Shown here piece after piece: positions 1 to 6,841 of a stretch of 32,119 bases of DNA; position 1 is the stretch's first letter, and every line of letters begins with the position of its first letter. The DNA lies in NCBI RefSeq assembly GCF_004348995.1, contig NZ_SMKQ01000088.1:1-32119 (forward strand). The letters run 5' to 3'. The notes under the pieces are model-generated. The model was given only the letters and a program-made list of their open reading frames with translations. It was not told the DNA's origin and made no database searches. The stretch comes from Nonomuraea terrae. GTDB lineage: Bacteria > Actinomycetota > Actinomycetes > Streptosporangiales > Streptosporangiaceae. Position numbers and translations under genes: made by a program.

Positions 1-150
1 ACCCCGCGCCGCCGCCACCGAACCTGGCGCTGTCACCACCGAACCCGGTCCTACCGCTGCCGGGTCCGGCGGCGGCCGCGCGGTTCCCGGTGCCTTGAGC
101 GGGCGGCCGCGCCAGAGCGCCGGCAGCGCCGTCGGACAGGAAGGATGATC
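1..150 (+). other. Window edge: probable 3' end of an upstream gene
   Basis: The plus strand has no stop in frame 2 until the TGA at 146-148, which would overlap an ATG at 145 (ATGA). That reading gives an Ala/Gly/Thr/Pro-rich tail with a repeated TEPG. Frame 3 reads as a Pro-rich tail ending with the TGA at 96-98 and has the better third-position GC. Either could be the C-terminus of a gene whose body lies outside the window, and I cannot choose between them. The AGGAAGG at 138-144 serves the next gene. Confidence 0.3.
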
Positions 151-1032
151 ATGGTGAAGAGATCTGAGCGTTGGCGGTCGCGCGACGACGAGGCGCACGC
201 GCGCCGGACGTCGATCGGTGACGTGGTGCGTGCGGCGGCCGCGCCTGGCTGGTCGGAGCTGGTGGTCCGCCGGGCCCAGGTCGGGTCGTACGCGGTGACC
301 TCCGTCATCCGCGACGGCCGGGAGATCGCCGTCGAGGGGGTGGACGAGCCGTTCCGGCGCCTGCGCGAGGTGTCCTACAGACCCGGCGTCGGCACCTGGT
401 TCACCTGCGAGCTGGCGTTCGCGCCCCATGGCCGGGGATACACCGGCCGGGTGGACGCCTGCGCGCCGCCCCTGGCCGACGTTCCCCCCGCCGCGGCGCT
501 GGCGGAGCTGACCACGTTCCCGCGTGAGGACACGCCCGGCTGGCTGCTGGACGCGTTGCCGACCGCCGTGCCGCTCACCGCGCCCACGACGTACGGCGAT
601 CACTACGACCGGTGGCGCGAGCACCGCGGCAGGCATCCGCTGCCGCCGATCGACGGTGACTTGGTGTACGTTCCCGCCGCCGTCATGACCGCTCGTGTGT
701 TCGATCACGGTGTGGAGCGCGGTCAGCACCTGTGGCACCTGGCGGAGAAGGACGCGGCCGGGGCGGACGCCCTGGTGATCTCGGCGTACGAGCAGAAGTA
801 CTGGATCGGCCGGGACGGTGCGCGCGGCATCGGTGAGGGGGTGCGCTCGCTCTCCCTCGACGGCGCGGTGCTCCGGCTTGAGCTGACGTCCAAGGCGGCC
901 GACGAGCTGCGTACGGAGACTCTTTACGAGGTCCGGCTCGACCTGCCACCCGAGTCGATCGACCGCCTGCGCGCCGCCGTGCCGGACATGTTCCGGCTCG
1001 TGGACGACGCTCCCGAGCTGATCGGTTTCTGA
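151..1032 (+). CDS. Hypothetical protein, possibly immunity-protein-like
   Basis: This gene encodes about 293 residues with no signal peptide or membrane segment, so it is probably cytoplasmic. The ATG at 151 is preferred because the ribosome-binding site AGGAAGG (138-144) stands 6 nt before it. The ATG at 145 touches that site, although it would give an ATGA overlap with a possible upstream frame. I do not recognise the family firmly. Around residues 90-140 a Trp-Phe-Thr-Cys strand is followed by PPLADVP, then TTFPRED and PGWLLDALP. This loosely resembles the DUF600/YezG style of immunity proteins found beside polymorphic toxins in actinomycetes, which is inference only. The C-terminal half has a separate alpha/beta-looking segment. 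The Pro/Ala-rich tail upstream would fit a toxin partner but cannot be seen. Confidence 0.75.
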   Translation: MVKRSERWRSRDDEAHARRTSIGDVVRAAAAPGWSELVVRRAQVGSYAVTSVIRDGREIAVEGVDEPFRRLREVSYRPGVGTWFTCELAFAPHGRGYTGRVDACAPPLADVPPAAALAELTTFPREDTPGWLLDALPTAVPLTAPTTYGDHYDRWREHRGRHPLPPIDGDLVYVPAAVMTARVFDHGVERGQHLWHLAEKDAAGADALVISAYEQKYWIGRDGARGIGEGVRSLSLDGAVLRLELTSKAADELRTETLYEVRLDLPPESIDRLRAAVPDMFRLVDDAPELIGF

Positions 1033-1529
1033 CCCATGCCACCAGCCCTGACCTGTTCCGACTCCTAGGCGTGGCGCCCTGGCACTGATCGGGTTCCTCC
1101 CGGACATGCTCCGGCCCTCATCAGGGACCACCGGCTCGCGCCGCCGTCCCCAACGGCAGCGGGGTCGAAGGCGATCGGCCCGACCGACGCCCCCGTCAGG
1201 GCTCGGGCCAGAGATGATCGACCCGCCCGGCACACGCTGGGGCCCGTGCTGGCCCGCATACCGGCCGGGCCGCCATCCCGAGCGGCACCCGGCGCCAGAA
1301 GCGATGACACCTTCACACCAACGAGCAGCTGCCGCGACCACGGGTCCGGAGCGCCGAGCGGTGTCCGGGGCAGGGGCGAGCGGCCCCGGCCGGTGTCGCG
1401 GGCAGTGATCGATGTCAGGGCGATGACGGAGTAGGAGTTGCCTGACGCGTTCAGGCGATGCCGTGTTCCGGCTGGTGATCGGGGGTGGAGGTGATCCCCG
1501 CGAGCCGATGGTGCGGGGGCAATGGGTTG
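1033..1529. other. Gene-poor intergenic stretch
   Basis: No frame here has a convincing start, ribosome-binding site and recognisable product. The open frames on both strands are low-complexity by-products of high GC. I see no tRNA, transposase fragment or strong hairpin before the duplication at 1530. Confidence 0.5.
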
Positions 1530-1620
1530 CGGGTGGTTGGTTCTGTACCGGTAACCGAGGGCCGCGCGTGGTGCGGGTGGTTGGTTCCGTGCCGGAAACC
1601 GGGGGCCGCGCGTGGTGCGG
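1530..1620. repeat. 44-bp tandem duplication
   Basis: The segment beginning CGGGTGGTTGGTTC at 1530 is repeated at 1574, a period of 44 bp. Four substitutions separate the copies. The 16-nt end GCCGCGCGTGGTGCGG is identical at 1561-1576 and 1605-1620. The second copy supplies the left arm of the hairpin at 1595-1631. Confidence 0.8.
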
Positions 1621-1631
1621 CCCCCGGTTTC
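1595..1631 (-). terminator. Strong hairpin downstream of the isomerase operon
   Basis: GAAACCGGGGGCCGC (1595-1609) pairs perfectly with GCGGCCCCCGGTTTC (1617-1631) around a 7-nt loop, a 15-bp stem. It lies 35 bp beyond the stop of the minus-strand isomerase gene, as expected of a terminator for the phoD operon. No clear U-tract follows, which is common for actinomycete terminators. Confidence 0.75.
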
Positions 1632-1666
1632 GGCCCGGCCCCTGATGGAGGCGTGGCTGTTCGCGG

Positions 1667-3091
1667 TTACGGCTGGACGACGGTGATGTCGGCGCCGATG
1701 AGGTCGGCGGTGGCGTGGAGGTCGGCGGCGCGGTGGCCGGTGCCGAGGGCCCAGTGGTGGGAGATGCCGGTGGCGCTCCAGGCGTCGGTCCATTCGCCCG
1801 GGTCGCAGCCGAAGTCCACCCGGGAGGTGGTGTTCCCGATCTGGAGCAGGGGGCCGTCCACGACCTCGCCCTCCGAGACGACGAAGCCGTAGCGGCCGTC
1901 GCGCGCCTGCCGCAGCCCGAACACGGTGACGGGCCCGTGCTTGACGTCGAACTCCACCGACACGCCCCACCCCCGCTTGCCGTGGTAGACGCCGAGGCCG
2001 CGCAGCAGCGGCCTGCGGGCGCTGATGGCGAGGTGGGCGGGGCCGTCGTGGCCCATCTCCACGTGACCGCGGTGGAAGTCGAGCGCCTGGAACTCGGTGA
2101 ACGAACCGCCGGCGCCCAGCCGGTCCATGATGAGCATGGCCAGGCTGGTGCGCAGCTCGTACTCGCCGGCGGCCGGGATGCCGCGTGCGGTGAGCAGGGA
2201 CGCGCCGAGGATCATGCCGGCGCCGAGCCGTTCGTGGATCTCGCCGTCCAGGCCGCGGTGGTAGTACGCGAGGCTGTCCAGCTCGAAGTCGTCGACCAGC
2301 CGGTCGAGGCCGACCGACACGCGGGCCGCCCACTCCAGGTCGTCCTCGTTGACCGAGTCGGCCAGCTCGAACACCTCGCGGGCCAGCTTGACGCGTTCGG
2401 CGGCCTCGTCGCCGGTGACCTTCTCGACGCGTACGCGCAGGTCGTCGAACTCCAGCACCTCGACGTGCCCGCCGAGGTTGGCGCTGACGAGGGTGAGGTC
2501 GGTGGCGACGTCCATCATGCCTGGGTAGAGGTGGCCCATGAGGCCGTGCCGGCCGCGGCGCAGCGCCGCGCGCACGCCGGCCGCCCGCACCCAGCGGCCG
2601 ATCTTCGTCCACGCCCGCTCGTCCTCCAGGTACCCCGACACCGAGCGGAACGGGATGCCGAGCCGGGTGAAGGCGTTGGCCATCTCCGGCAGCGGGCACG
2701 CCCCGCAGTAGGCGAGCCACTGGCCGGTGTCGAACGTGGCGTGGTCCATCGACTCGGTCGGCTGCAGGTTGATCAGCAACATGGGGGCGCCGCTGCGCTG
2801 CGCGATGGGCGCGAGCATGGTGGCCGTCATGTACGTCGTCAGGAAGCCGACGATGAGGTCGCAGCCCGCGGCCCGCAGCTTCTCGGCCGCCTGGGCCCCT
2901 TCCTGGGCGTCCGAGATGAACCCGACGTCCACGATCTCCGCGTCGAACTCGCGCATCCGCTCCGACACGCGCGCGGACGAGCGCTGGAGCTGCGGCAGCA
3001 GGTCGGGGAACTGCGGCCAGTACGCCCCCAGACCCCCGGCGACCAGCCCCACCTTGACGCGGGGCGGCGTGATGCGAGTGAACGTGCTCAT
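1667..3091 (-). CDS. L-fucose/L-arabinose isomerase family protein
   Basis: This 474-residue cytoplasmic protein looks like an aldose-ketose isomerase of the L-fucose/L-arabinose isomerase superfamily. The start at 3091 is set by AAGGAGG (3098-3104) six nt upstream; frames extending further overlap the gene before it. The N-terminal half is a Rossmann-like region with NLQPTESMD and the family-like YCGACPLPEMANAF. The C-terminal half carries clustered acidic and His residues (AAGEYELR, SFTEFQALDFHRGHVEMGHDGP, HHWALGTGHR) where the metal-binding site lies in this fold. It is the last gene of a three-gene operon, 16 nt after the CBM32-like gene. The sugar is unknown. The GH106-type enzyme in the neighbouring operon suggests a 6-deoxyhexose such as L-rhamnose or a related sugar, by inference. 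It is unusual to find a cytosolic isomerase behind two exported proteins. Confidence 0.88.
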   Translation of the reverse strand: MSTFTRITPPRVKVGLVAGGLGAYWPQFPDLLPQLQRSSARVSERMREFDAEIVDVGFISDAQEGAQAAEKLRAAGCDLIVGFLTTYMTATMLAPIAQRSGAPMLLINLQPTESMDHATFDTGQWLAYCGACPLPEMANAFTRLGIPFRSVSGYLEDERAWTKIGRWVRAAGVRAALRRGRHGLMGHLYPGMMDVATDLTLVSANLGGHVEVLEFDDLRVRVEKVTGDEAAERVKLAREVFELADSVNEDDLEWAARVSVGLDRLVDDFELDSLAYYHRGLDGEIHERLGAGMILGASLLTARGIPAAGEYELRTSLAMLIMDRLGAGGSFTEFQALDFHRGHVEMGHDGPAHLAISARRPLLRGLGVYHGKRGWGVSVEFDVKHGPVTVFGLRQARDGRYGFVVSEGEVVDGPLLQIGNTTSRVDFGCDPGEWTDAWSATGISHHWALGTGHRAADLHATADLIGADITVVQP

Positions 3092-3107
3092 GACGAGCCT
3101 CCTTCGG

Positions 3108-4004
3108 TCAGCGGACCTCGACCTCGATGATGCGGGTGTAGTCGTTGGCGCCGTTCGAGGCCAGCGCCACGATGCGGACGGCGTCCGCGGTGACGGGCGC
3201 GAAGTCGGAGCGGGCGTCGCCCGCGGTGTTGCCGCGCACCTGGGCGACGGTCTGCCACTGGCCGCCGACCTGCGCCTGGACGTCCCAGTCGCGCAGCCCG
3301 TAGGTGTCGGCCGGGTAGCGCTCGGTGTCGAGCGTGTACAGGTCCACCCGCGAGACCTGCTTGGCGCCGCCGAGCGCGATCGCCACGGTGTCGGGCCAGG
3401 CGCGTCCGGTGGCGTCGTTCCAGCCGTTGCCACCGGCCCAGCCGTTGGAGGAACGGTCGCCGTCGACGACGCTGCAAGGCGGGTAGTTCGCGCTGGCGTG
3501 CTGCGAGGAGGCGGTGACCGGGCGGCGCAGCGCGAGGTTGCCGCCGTTGTCGAGCTCGTCCACGGTCGTGACCTCGACCGGCACGGTCAGGGTCTCGGCC
3601 GGGGTGCGCAGGCGCAGGCCGTACTCGCCCTGCTCGGTGCCCGGCGGGACGGCGACCAGCAGCTTCGCGCGGACCTCGTGGCCGGGCGGCAGGTAGCTGG
3701 TCAGCATCGTGCGCGAGGCGGTGAGCGGCGCGTCGATCTCGACGTTCATGGTGGCGAACCGGGCCTTCTTGGCGTCGCTGCGCATGCCGATGTCGATCTT
3801 GGCCGGGCAGGCGGGGTCGACGCCGAGCGGGGCGACGAGCCGCTCGGCGCCCGCGACCGGGGTGAGCTTGCCGGTGCCCGTGGAGGAGCCCGGCTTGACC
3901 TTGACCGACACCGAGGACGGTGGCTCGGGATCCGGGGCCCAGGCGGCGGCGGTGGTGAGCGTGGCGACGGCGGCGAAGGCCAGCGCGGCGATGAGGGTAC
4001 GCAT
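3108..4004 (-). CDS. Secreted protein with C-terminal F5/8 type C (CBM32-like) domain
   Basis: This 298-residue protein has a Sec-type signal peptide (MRTLIAALAF through about residue 23, ending in an Ala-rich stretch). Residues 25-150 form a beta-rich segment with a Cys and a VPPGTEQGEYGLRLRTP motif like Ig-type or NPCBM-associated modules. Residues 155-298 look like a discoidin/F5/8 type C domain: NLALRRPVTASSQH, SVVDGD, NGWAGGNGW, then VDLYTLD and a closing RIIEVEVR. Such domains bind carbohydrate or cell surfaces. No catalytic domain is visible, so it is probably a secreted glycan-binding partner. It starts 13 nt after phoD, whose TGA is embedded in the ribosome-binding site TGAGGAAGG, implying translational coupling. 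A role in holding the PhoD enzyme to its substrate is inference. Confidence 0.85.
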   Translation of the reverse strand: MRTLIAALAFAAVATLTTAAAWAPDPEPPSSVSVKVKPGSSTGTGKLTPVAGAERLVAPLGVDPACPAKIDIGMRSDAKKARFATMNVEIDAPLTASRTMLTSYLPPGHEVRAKLLVAVPPGTEQGEYGLRLRTPAETLTVPVEVTTVDELDNGGNLALRRPVTASSQHASANYPPCSVVDGDRSSNGWAGGNGWNDATGRAWPDTVAIALGGAKQVSRVDLYTLDTERYPADTYGLRDWDVQAQVGGQWQTVAQVRGNTAGDARSDFAPVTADAVRIVALASNGANDYTRIIEVEVR

Positions 4005-4017
4005 GATCGTTCCTTCC

Positions 4018-5586
4018 TCAGAGCACGTTGACGCCGGGGGCGCCGTCGAGGGTGACCAGGCTGGCCCTGGTGGTGATGGGGGCGCCGGGCCGGTCCACGT
4101 AAGGGACGACCTTGAAGTCGGAGCGCCACCGGTCGCGGGTGACCTCGCAGGAGACGTAGCCGCGCTGGTAGCTGGAGAACCTCAGGTGCGGGTTGAGCGG
4201 GTCGGCGCCGCCGGGCGGGATGCCCTGGTTCGGGTTGCCGTTGCCGCCGCTGCTGATGGACGTGCAGACGAGCTCCACGCCGACGGTCCTGGAGGACGGG
4301 TCGTCGAAGTTCGCCTTCAGATCGCCCGCCATGTTGCAGTGGATGTCGCCGGTCAGCACCACGGGGTTGCTCACCTCGCGGTCGATCATGCCGTGCAGCA
4401 GGCGGTCCTTGGCGGCCTTGTAGCCGTCCCACAGGTCCATGCTGAGTTGCTGCTCGGGGCCGGGGGCGAAGTCGAGCTGCATCATGGCGATCTGCTGGGC
4501 CAGCACGTTCCACCTGGCGCGGGAGGCGCCGAGGCCGTCGAGCAGCCACTTCTCCTGCTCGGCGCCGAGCATCTGGCGGCCCGGGTCGAGGCGCTCGTCG
4601 CAGCCGATCTGCTGGCCGTCGCCGCAGAGCTGGTCGTCGCGGTACTGGCGGGTGTCGAGCACGTTGAACTCGGCCAGGTCGCCGAAGGTGAACCGGCGGT
4701 AGATCCGGGCGTCCGGGCCTTCGGGCGCGGGAACCCTGATGGGCATGTTCTCCCAGAACGCGCGGAAGGCGTTGGCTCGGATCACCAGGAAGTCCTCCTC
4801 GGTGACCTCGCCGCCGGGGCCGTGTGGGCCGGCCCAGTTGTCGAGCACCTCGTGGTCGTCCCAGGTGACGATCCACGGCGCCCGGTGGTGCGCGGCCTGC
4901 AGGTCGGGGTCGCTCTTGTAGAGGCCGTACTGGATGCGGAAGCGGTCGAGGGTGTCGCACTGCACCCGGAACTGCTCGGGAACGGGGGTCTTGCGGTTGC
5001 CGCCCATCGGCAGGATGCCGAACTCGTAGAGGTAGTCGCCGAGGTGGAAGACCACGTCGGGCTCCTCCTCCGCGAGGTGGCGGTAGGCGGTGTAGTAGCC
5101 GTCCTGCCAGGCCGCGCACGAGGCGAACGCCAGCCGCATCGACTCGGGGCCGCCGCCGGTGGCGGGTGCGGTCTTGGTGCGGCCGACGGGACTGATCTCG
5201 CCGCCGGCGCGGAACCGGTAGAAGTACTCGCGGCCGGGCTCCAATCCCTTGGCGTCCACGTGGACGGAGTGGCCGTACTCGGGGTGGGCCAAGGTGGAGC
5301 CGTGCCGGGCGCGCCGGGTGAACGTCTCGTCCTCGGCGATCTCCCACTCGACCTTGATCTTGCCGAACGGGAGGCCGCCGAGCGGCTCCAGGGGGTCGGT
5401 CGCGAGGCGTGTCCAGAGGATGACCCGATCGGAGAGCGGGTCGCCGGAGGCCACGCCGAGCCGGAAGGGGTTGTCGCCCTTCACGGCCGCGCGTGCGGTC
5501 CAGGGGTCGGCCAGGTTGGTGGTGAAGGCCAGGGCCAGAGCGGAGCCGCCGAGCCCGAGGAACGTACGTCGCGAGGGACGATGCAT
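4018..5586 (-). CDS. phoD: PhoD-family alkaline phosphatase/phosphodiesterase, Tat-exported
   Basis: This 522-residue protein opens with a twin-arginine signal (PSRRTFLGLGGSALALAF) and is therefore exported folded. It has the PhoD order: an N-terminal Fn3-like domain (about 40-135, FRLGVASGDPLSDRVILWTR), then the metallophosphatase core with FASCAAWQDGYYTAYRHLAEE, VFHLGDYLYEFG, TWDDHEVLDNW, NVLDTRQYRDDQLCGDG and VVLTGDIHCNM. These hold the Asp, Cys, His and Asn residues that bind Fe3+ and Ca2+ in this family. Members are phosphomonoesterases and phosphodiesterases; Bacillus PhoD degrades wall teichoic acid. It heads an operon with the CBM32-like protein and the isomerase. AGGAAG lies 5 nt before the ATG. 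Its promoter carries the DeoR-type element rather than a clear PHO box, suggesting carbohydrate control instead of phosphate starvation (inference). Confidence 0.95.
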   Translation of the reverse strand: MHRPSRRTFLGLGGSALALAFTTNLADPWTARAAVKGDNPFRLGVASGDPLSDRVILWTRLATDPLEPLGGLPFGKIKVEWEIAEDETFTRRARHGSTLAHPEYGHSVHVDAKGLEPGREYFYRFRAGGEISPVGRTKTAPATGGGPESMRLAFASCAAWQDGYYTAYRHLAEEEPDVVFHLGDYLYEFGILPMGGNRKTPVPEQFRVQCDTLDRFRIQYGLYKSDPDLQAAHHRAPWIVTWDDHEVLDNWAGPHGPGGEVTEEDFLVIRANAFRAFWENMPIRVPAPEGPDARIYRRFTFGDLAEFNVLDTRQYRDDQLCGDGQQIGCDERLDPGRQMLGAEQEKWLLDGLGASRARWNVLAQQIAMMQLDFAPGPEQQLSMDLWDGYKAAKDRLLHGMIDREVSNPVVLTGDIHCNMAGDLKANFDDPSSRTVGVELVCTSISSGGNGNPNQGIPPGGADPLNPHLRFSSYQRGYVSCEVTRDRWRSDFKVVPYVDRPGAPITTRASLVTLDGAPGVNVL

Positions 5587-5621
5587 GCTTGCTTCCTAAG
5601 GTGGGGGGCGAAAGCCCTCAC

Positions 5622-5650
5622 TTTGTAGCAAGCAGGCCACGTCTTAACAA
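5622..5650 (-). promoter_or_regulatory. Candidate phoD operon promoter
   Basis: On the minus strand TTGTTA (5645-5650) is followed after 17 bp by TACAAA (5622-5627), a plausible housekeeping-type -35/-10 pair. Its start would lie about 30 nt before the phoD ATG. The -35 overlaps the TTAACAA element, so a bound repressor would block polymerase directly. Confidence 0.5.
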
Positions 5651-5671
5651 GATGCAAGTTACAAATAACAT
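5644..5671. promoter_or_regulatory. Candidate DeoR operator upstream of phoD
   Basis: TTAACAAG (5644-5651) matches the octamer at 6621-6628. A degenerate copy, ATAACAT, begins 21 bp later at 5665, and GTTA (5658-5661) sits between them as in the other site. The element is AT-rich against a very GC-rich background. Confidence 0.55.
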
Positions 5672-5747
5672 CTTCGTGCGTTACATCGGCGCGAAGCCGC
5701 CGGGTGAGGGCGACGCGGTCGTCGCGATGCCGTCCCGGGGCGGGGTG

Positions 5748-6533
5748 TCACATCTGGGCGACCTCGACGTGGGCGTGGTGGTCGCGGAGCCGTTTGAGGA
5801 GGTCGGCGGGGGCGTTCGCGTCGACCACGACGACGTCGAAGTCGCCCAGCGGCGCCACCCGGTGCAGCGCCACCCGGGCCAGCTTCGAGCCGTCGACGGC
5901 CAGGATCCGGCGCCCGCCCGAGCGCAGCATCGCGCGTTTCACCAGCACGATCTCCTGCTCCTGGTGGAAGGCGTACTTCTCGGAGATGGCGGAGGTGGAG
6001 ACCACGACGAGGTCGGTGCTGACCGCCTCCACCGCGTCCACACAGCCGAGGCCGAGAAAAGAGTCATGCGTGGCGTGATATTCACCGCCGAGGGCGATGA
6101 GCCGGATGTCGGGGTGGCCGGCCAGCAGCCTGATCGCCTCCAGGAAGTTCGTCACCACGGTCAGCGGGGCCAGCTCGTGCAGCTGCCGCGCCACGGCCAG
6201 CGCCGTGGTGGAGTCGTCGAGCATGACGGAACTGCCGGGCTCGATCATCCCCGCCACCACGCGCGCGATCGCGTCCTTCTCCGCCGTGTGGGCCTTGAGC
6301 CGGTAGGCGATGTTGCTCTCCCACACGTTGCTGGCCTGCGCGGTGGCCCCGCCGCGGACCTTGCGCACCATCCCCTGGCGCTCCAGCTCGTCGAGGTCGC
6401 GGTGGACGGTCATCACGCTCACGCCGAAGCTCTCGGCGAGCTCGGTGACGGAGGCGGAGCCCTGGCGCACGATGTGCTCGGCCATGCCGTGCCAGCGCGC
6501 TGACCTGCTCGAGGTGTGCGGCCGCGAATTCAC
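5748..6533 (-). CDS. DeoR/GlpR-family transcriptional repressor
   Basis: This 261-residue regulator has the family's two-part layout. An N-terminal winged helix-turn-helix (about 15-75) contains SVTELAESFGVSVMTVHRDL followed by LERQGMVRKVRGGA. A C-terminal sugar-phosphate-sensing domain (about 90-250) contains IEPGSSVMLDDSTTALAVARQL, LTVVTNFLEAI, IALGGEYHATHDSFLG and ILAVDGSKL. DeoR proteins are usually released from DNA by a phosphorylated sugar. The start used is GTG at 6533 with GGTGGAAG upstream; the ATG at 6485 would cut into the DNA-binding domain. It lies between the two operons that share TTAACAA elements, and its own promoter must lie in the same region as theirs. It therefore probably controls both operons and itself (inference). 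Confidence 0.92.
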   Translation of the reverse strand: MNSRPHTSSRSARWHGMAEHIVRQGSASVTELAESFGVSVMTVHRDLDELERQGMVRKVRGGATAQASNVWESNIAYRLKAHTAEKDAIARVVAGMIEPGSSVMLDDSTTALAVARQLHELAPLTVVTNFLEAIRLLAGHPDIRLIALGGEYHATHDSFLGLGCVDAVEAVSTDLVVVSTSAISEKYAFHQEQEIVLVKRAMLRSGGRRILAVDGSKLARVALHRVAPLGDFDVVVVDANAPADLLKRLRDHHAHVEVAQM

Positions 6534-6573
6534 CTGGTTCTTCCACCTCTCGGACGGCAGCGAATCCTAACTC

Positions 6574-6603
6574 TTGACACCCATCTTGGGCGACTCGTAC
6601 TCT
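6574..6603 (+). promoter_or_regulatory. Promoter of the sugar ABC/GH106 operon
   Basis: A perfect -35 TTGACA (6574-6579), an 18-bp spacer and TACTCT (6598-6603) form a housekeeping-sigma promoter pointing to the right. Predicted initiation is near 6610, leaving a long leader of about 228 nt before the binding-protein gene. The operator lies just downstream of the start site. Confidence 0.7.
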
Positions 6604-6620
6604 CCCCCCATCTATCAGTT

Positions 6621-6648
6621 TTAACAAGTTTGATTGTTAAGTTAACAA
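6621..6648. promoter_or_regulatory. Candidate DeoR operator of the ABC operon
   Basis: TTAACAA (6621-6627) and TTGTTAA (6634-6640) form a perfect 7-bp inverted repeat with a 6-bp spacer. A third element, TTAACAA (6642-6648), lies exactly 21 bp (two helical turns) from the first. It sits just after the predicted transcription start, where a bound repressor would act as a roadblock. Confidence 0.65.
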
Positions 6649-6670
6649 ACCCTTTTCAAGGGAGGTGGGC

Positions 6671-6841
6671 GTGGAGCTCACCACAGGTATGCGGACGACA
6701 GGCATTAAAACGTTCGCATCGGAACCGGGCCGTCGCCGTGCCCTGGGACGGAGGCCAGTCGCGGCACGGCGTGCCGGCGGGCAGGCCCATCAGGTTCTCT
6801 CGGGGGATCACACCTTCCGAACGACCGAGGAGACATTATGA
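6671..6841 (+). CDS. Possible 56-residue leader ORF before the ABC operon
   Basis: A GTG start at 6671 stands 5 nt after GGAGG (6661-6665). The frame runs 56 codons to a TGA at 6839-6841 that overlaps the ATG of the binding-protein gene (ATGA). The last sense codon is TTA, rare in such genomes and read by the bldA tRNA in streptomycetes. The product is basic (GRRRALGRRP) and resembles nothing I know. Third-position GC is clearly lower than in neighbouring genes, which argues against an ordinary protein. It may be a regulatory leader or an accident of the long untranslated region. Confidence 0.35.
   Translation: MELTTGMRTTGIKTFASEPGRRRALGRRPVAARRAGGQAHQVLSGDHTFRTTEETL

Noticed and set aside
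1065..2720. Long minus-strand frame covering the gene-poor region and the isomerase
   Set aside because: It overlaps the well-supported isomerase in another frame and reads as Arg/Pro-rich low complexity with no start signal.
5622..5671. PHO box (PhoP direct repeats) upstream of phoD
   Set aside because: The 11-nt units on the minus strand match GTTCACC poorly, and the TTAACAA pattern shared with the other operon explains the site better.
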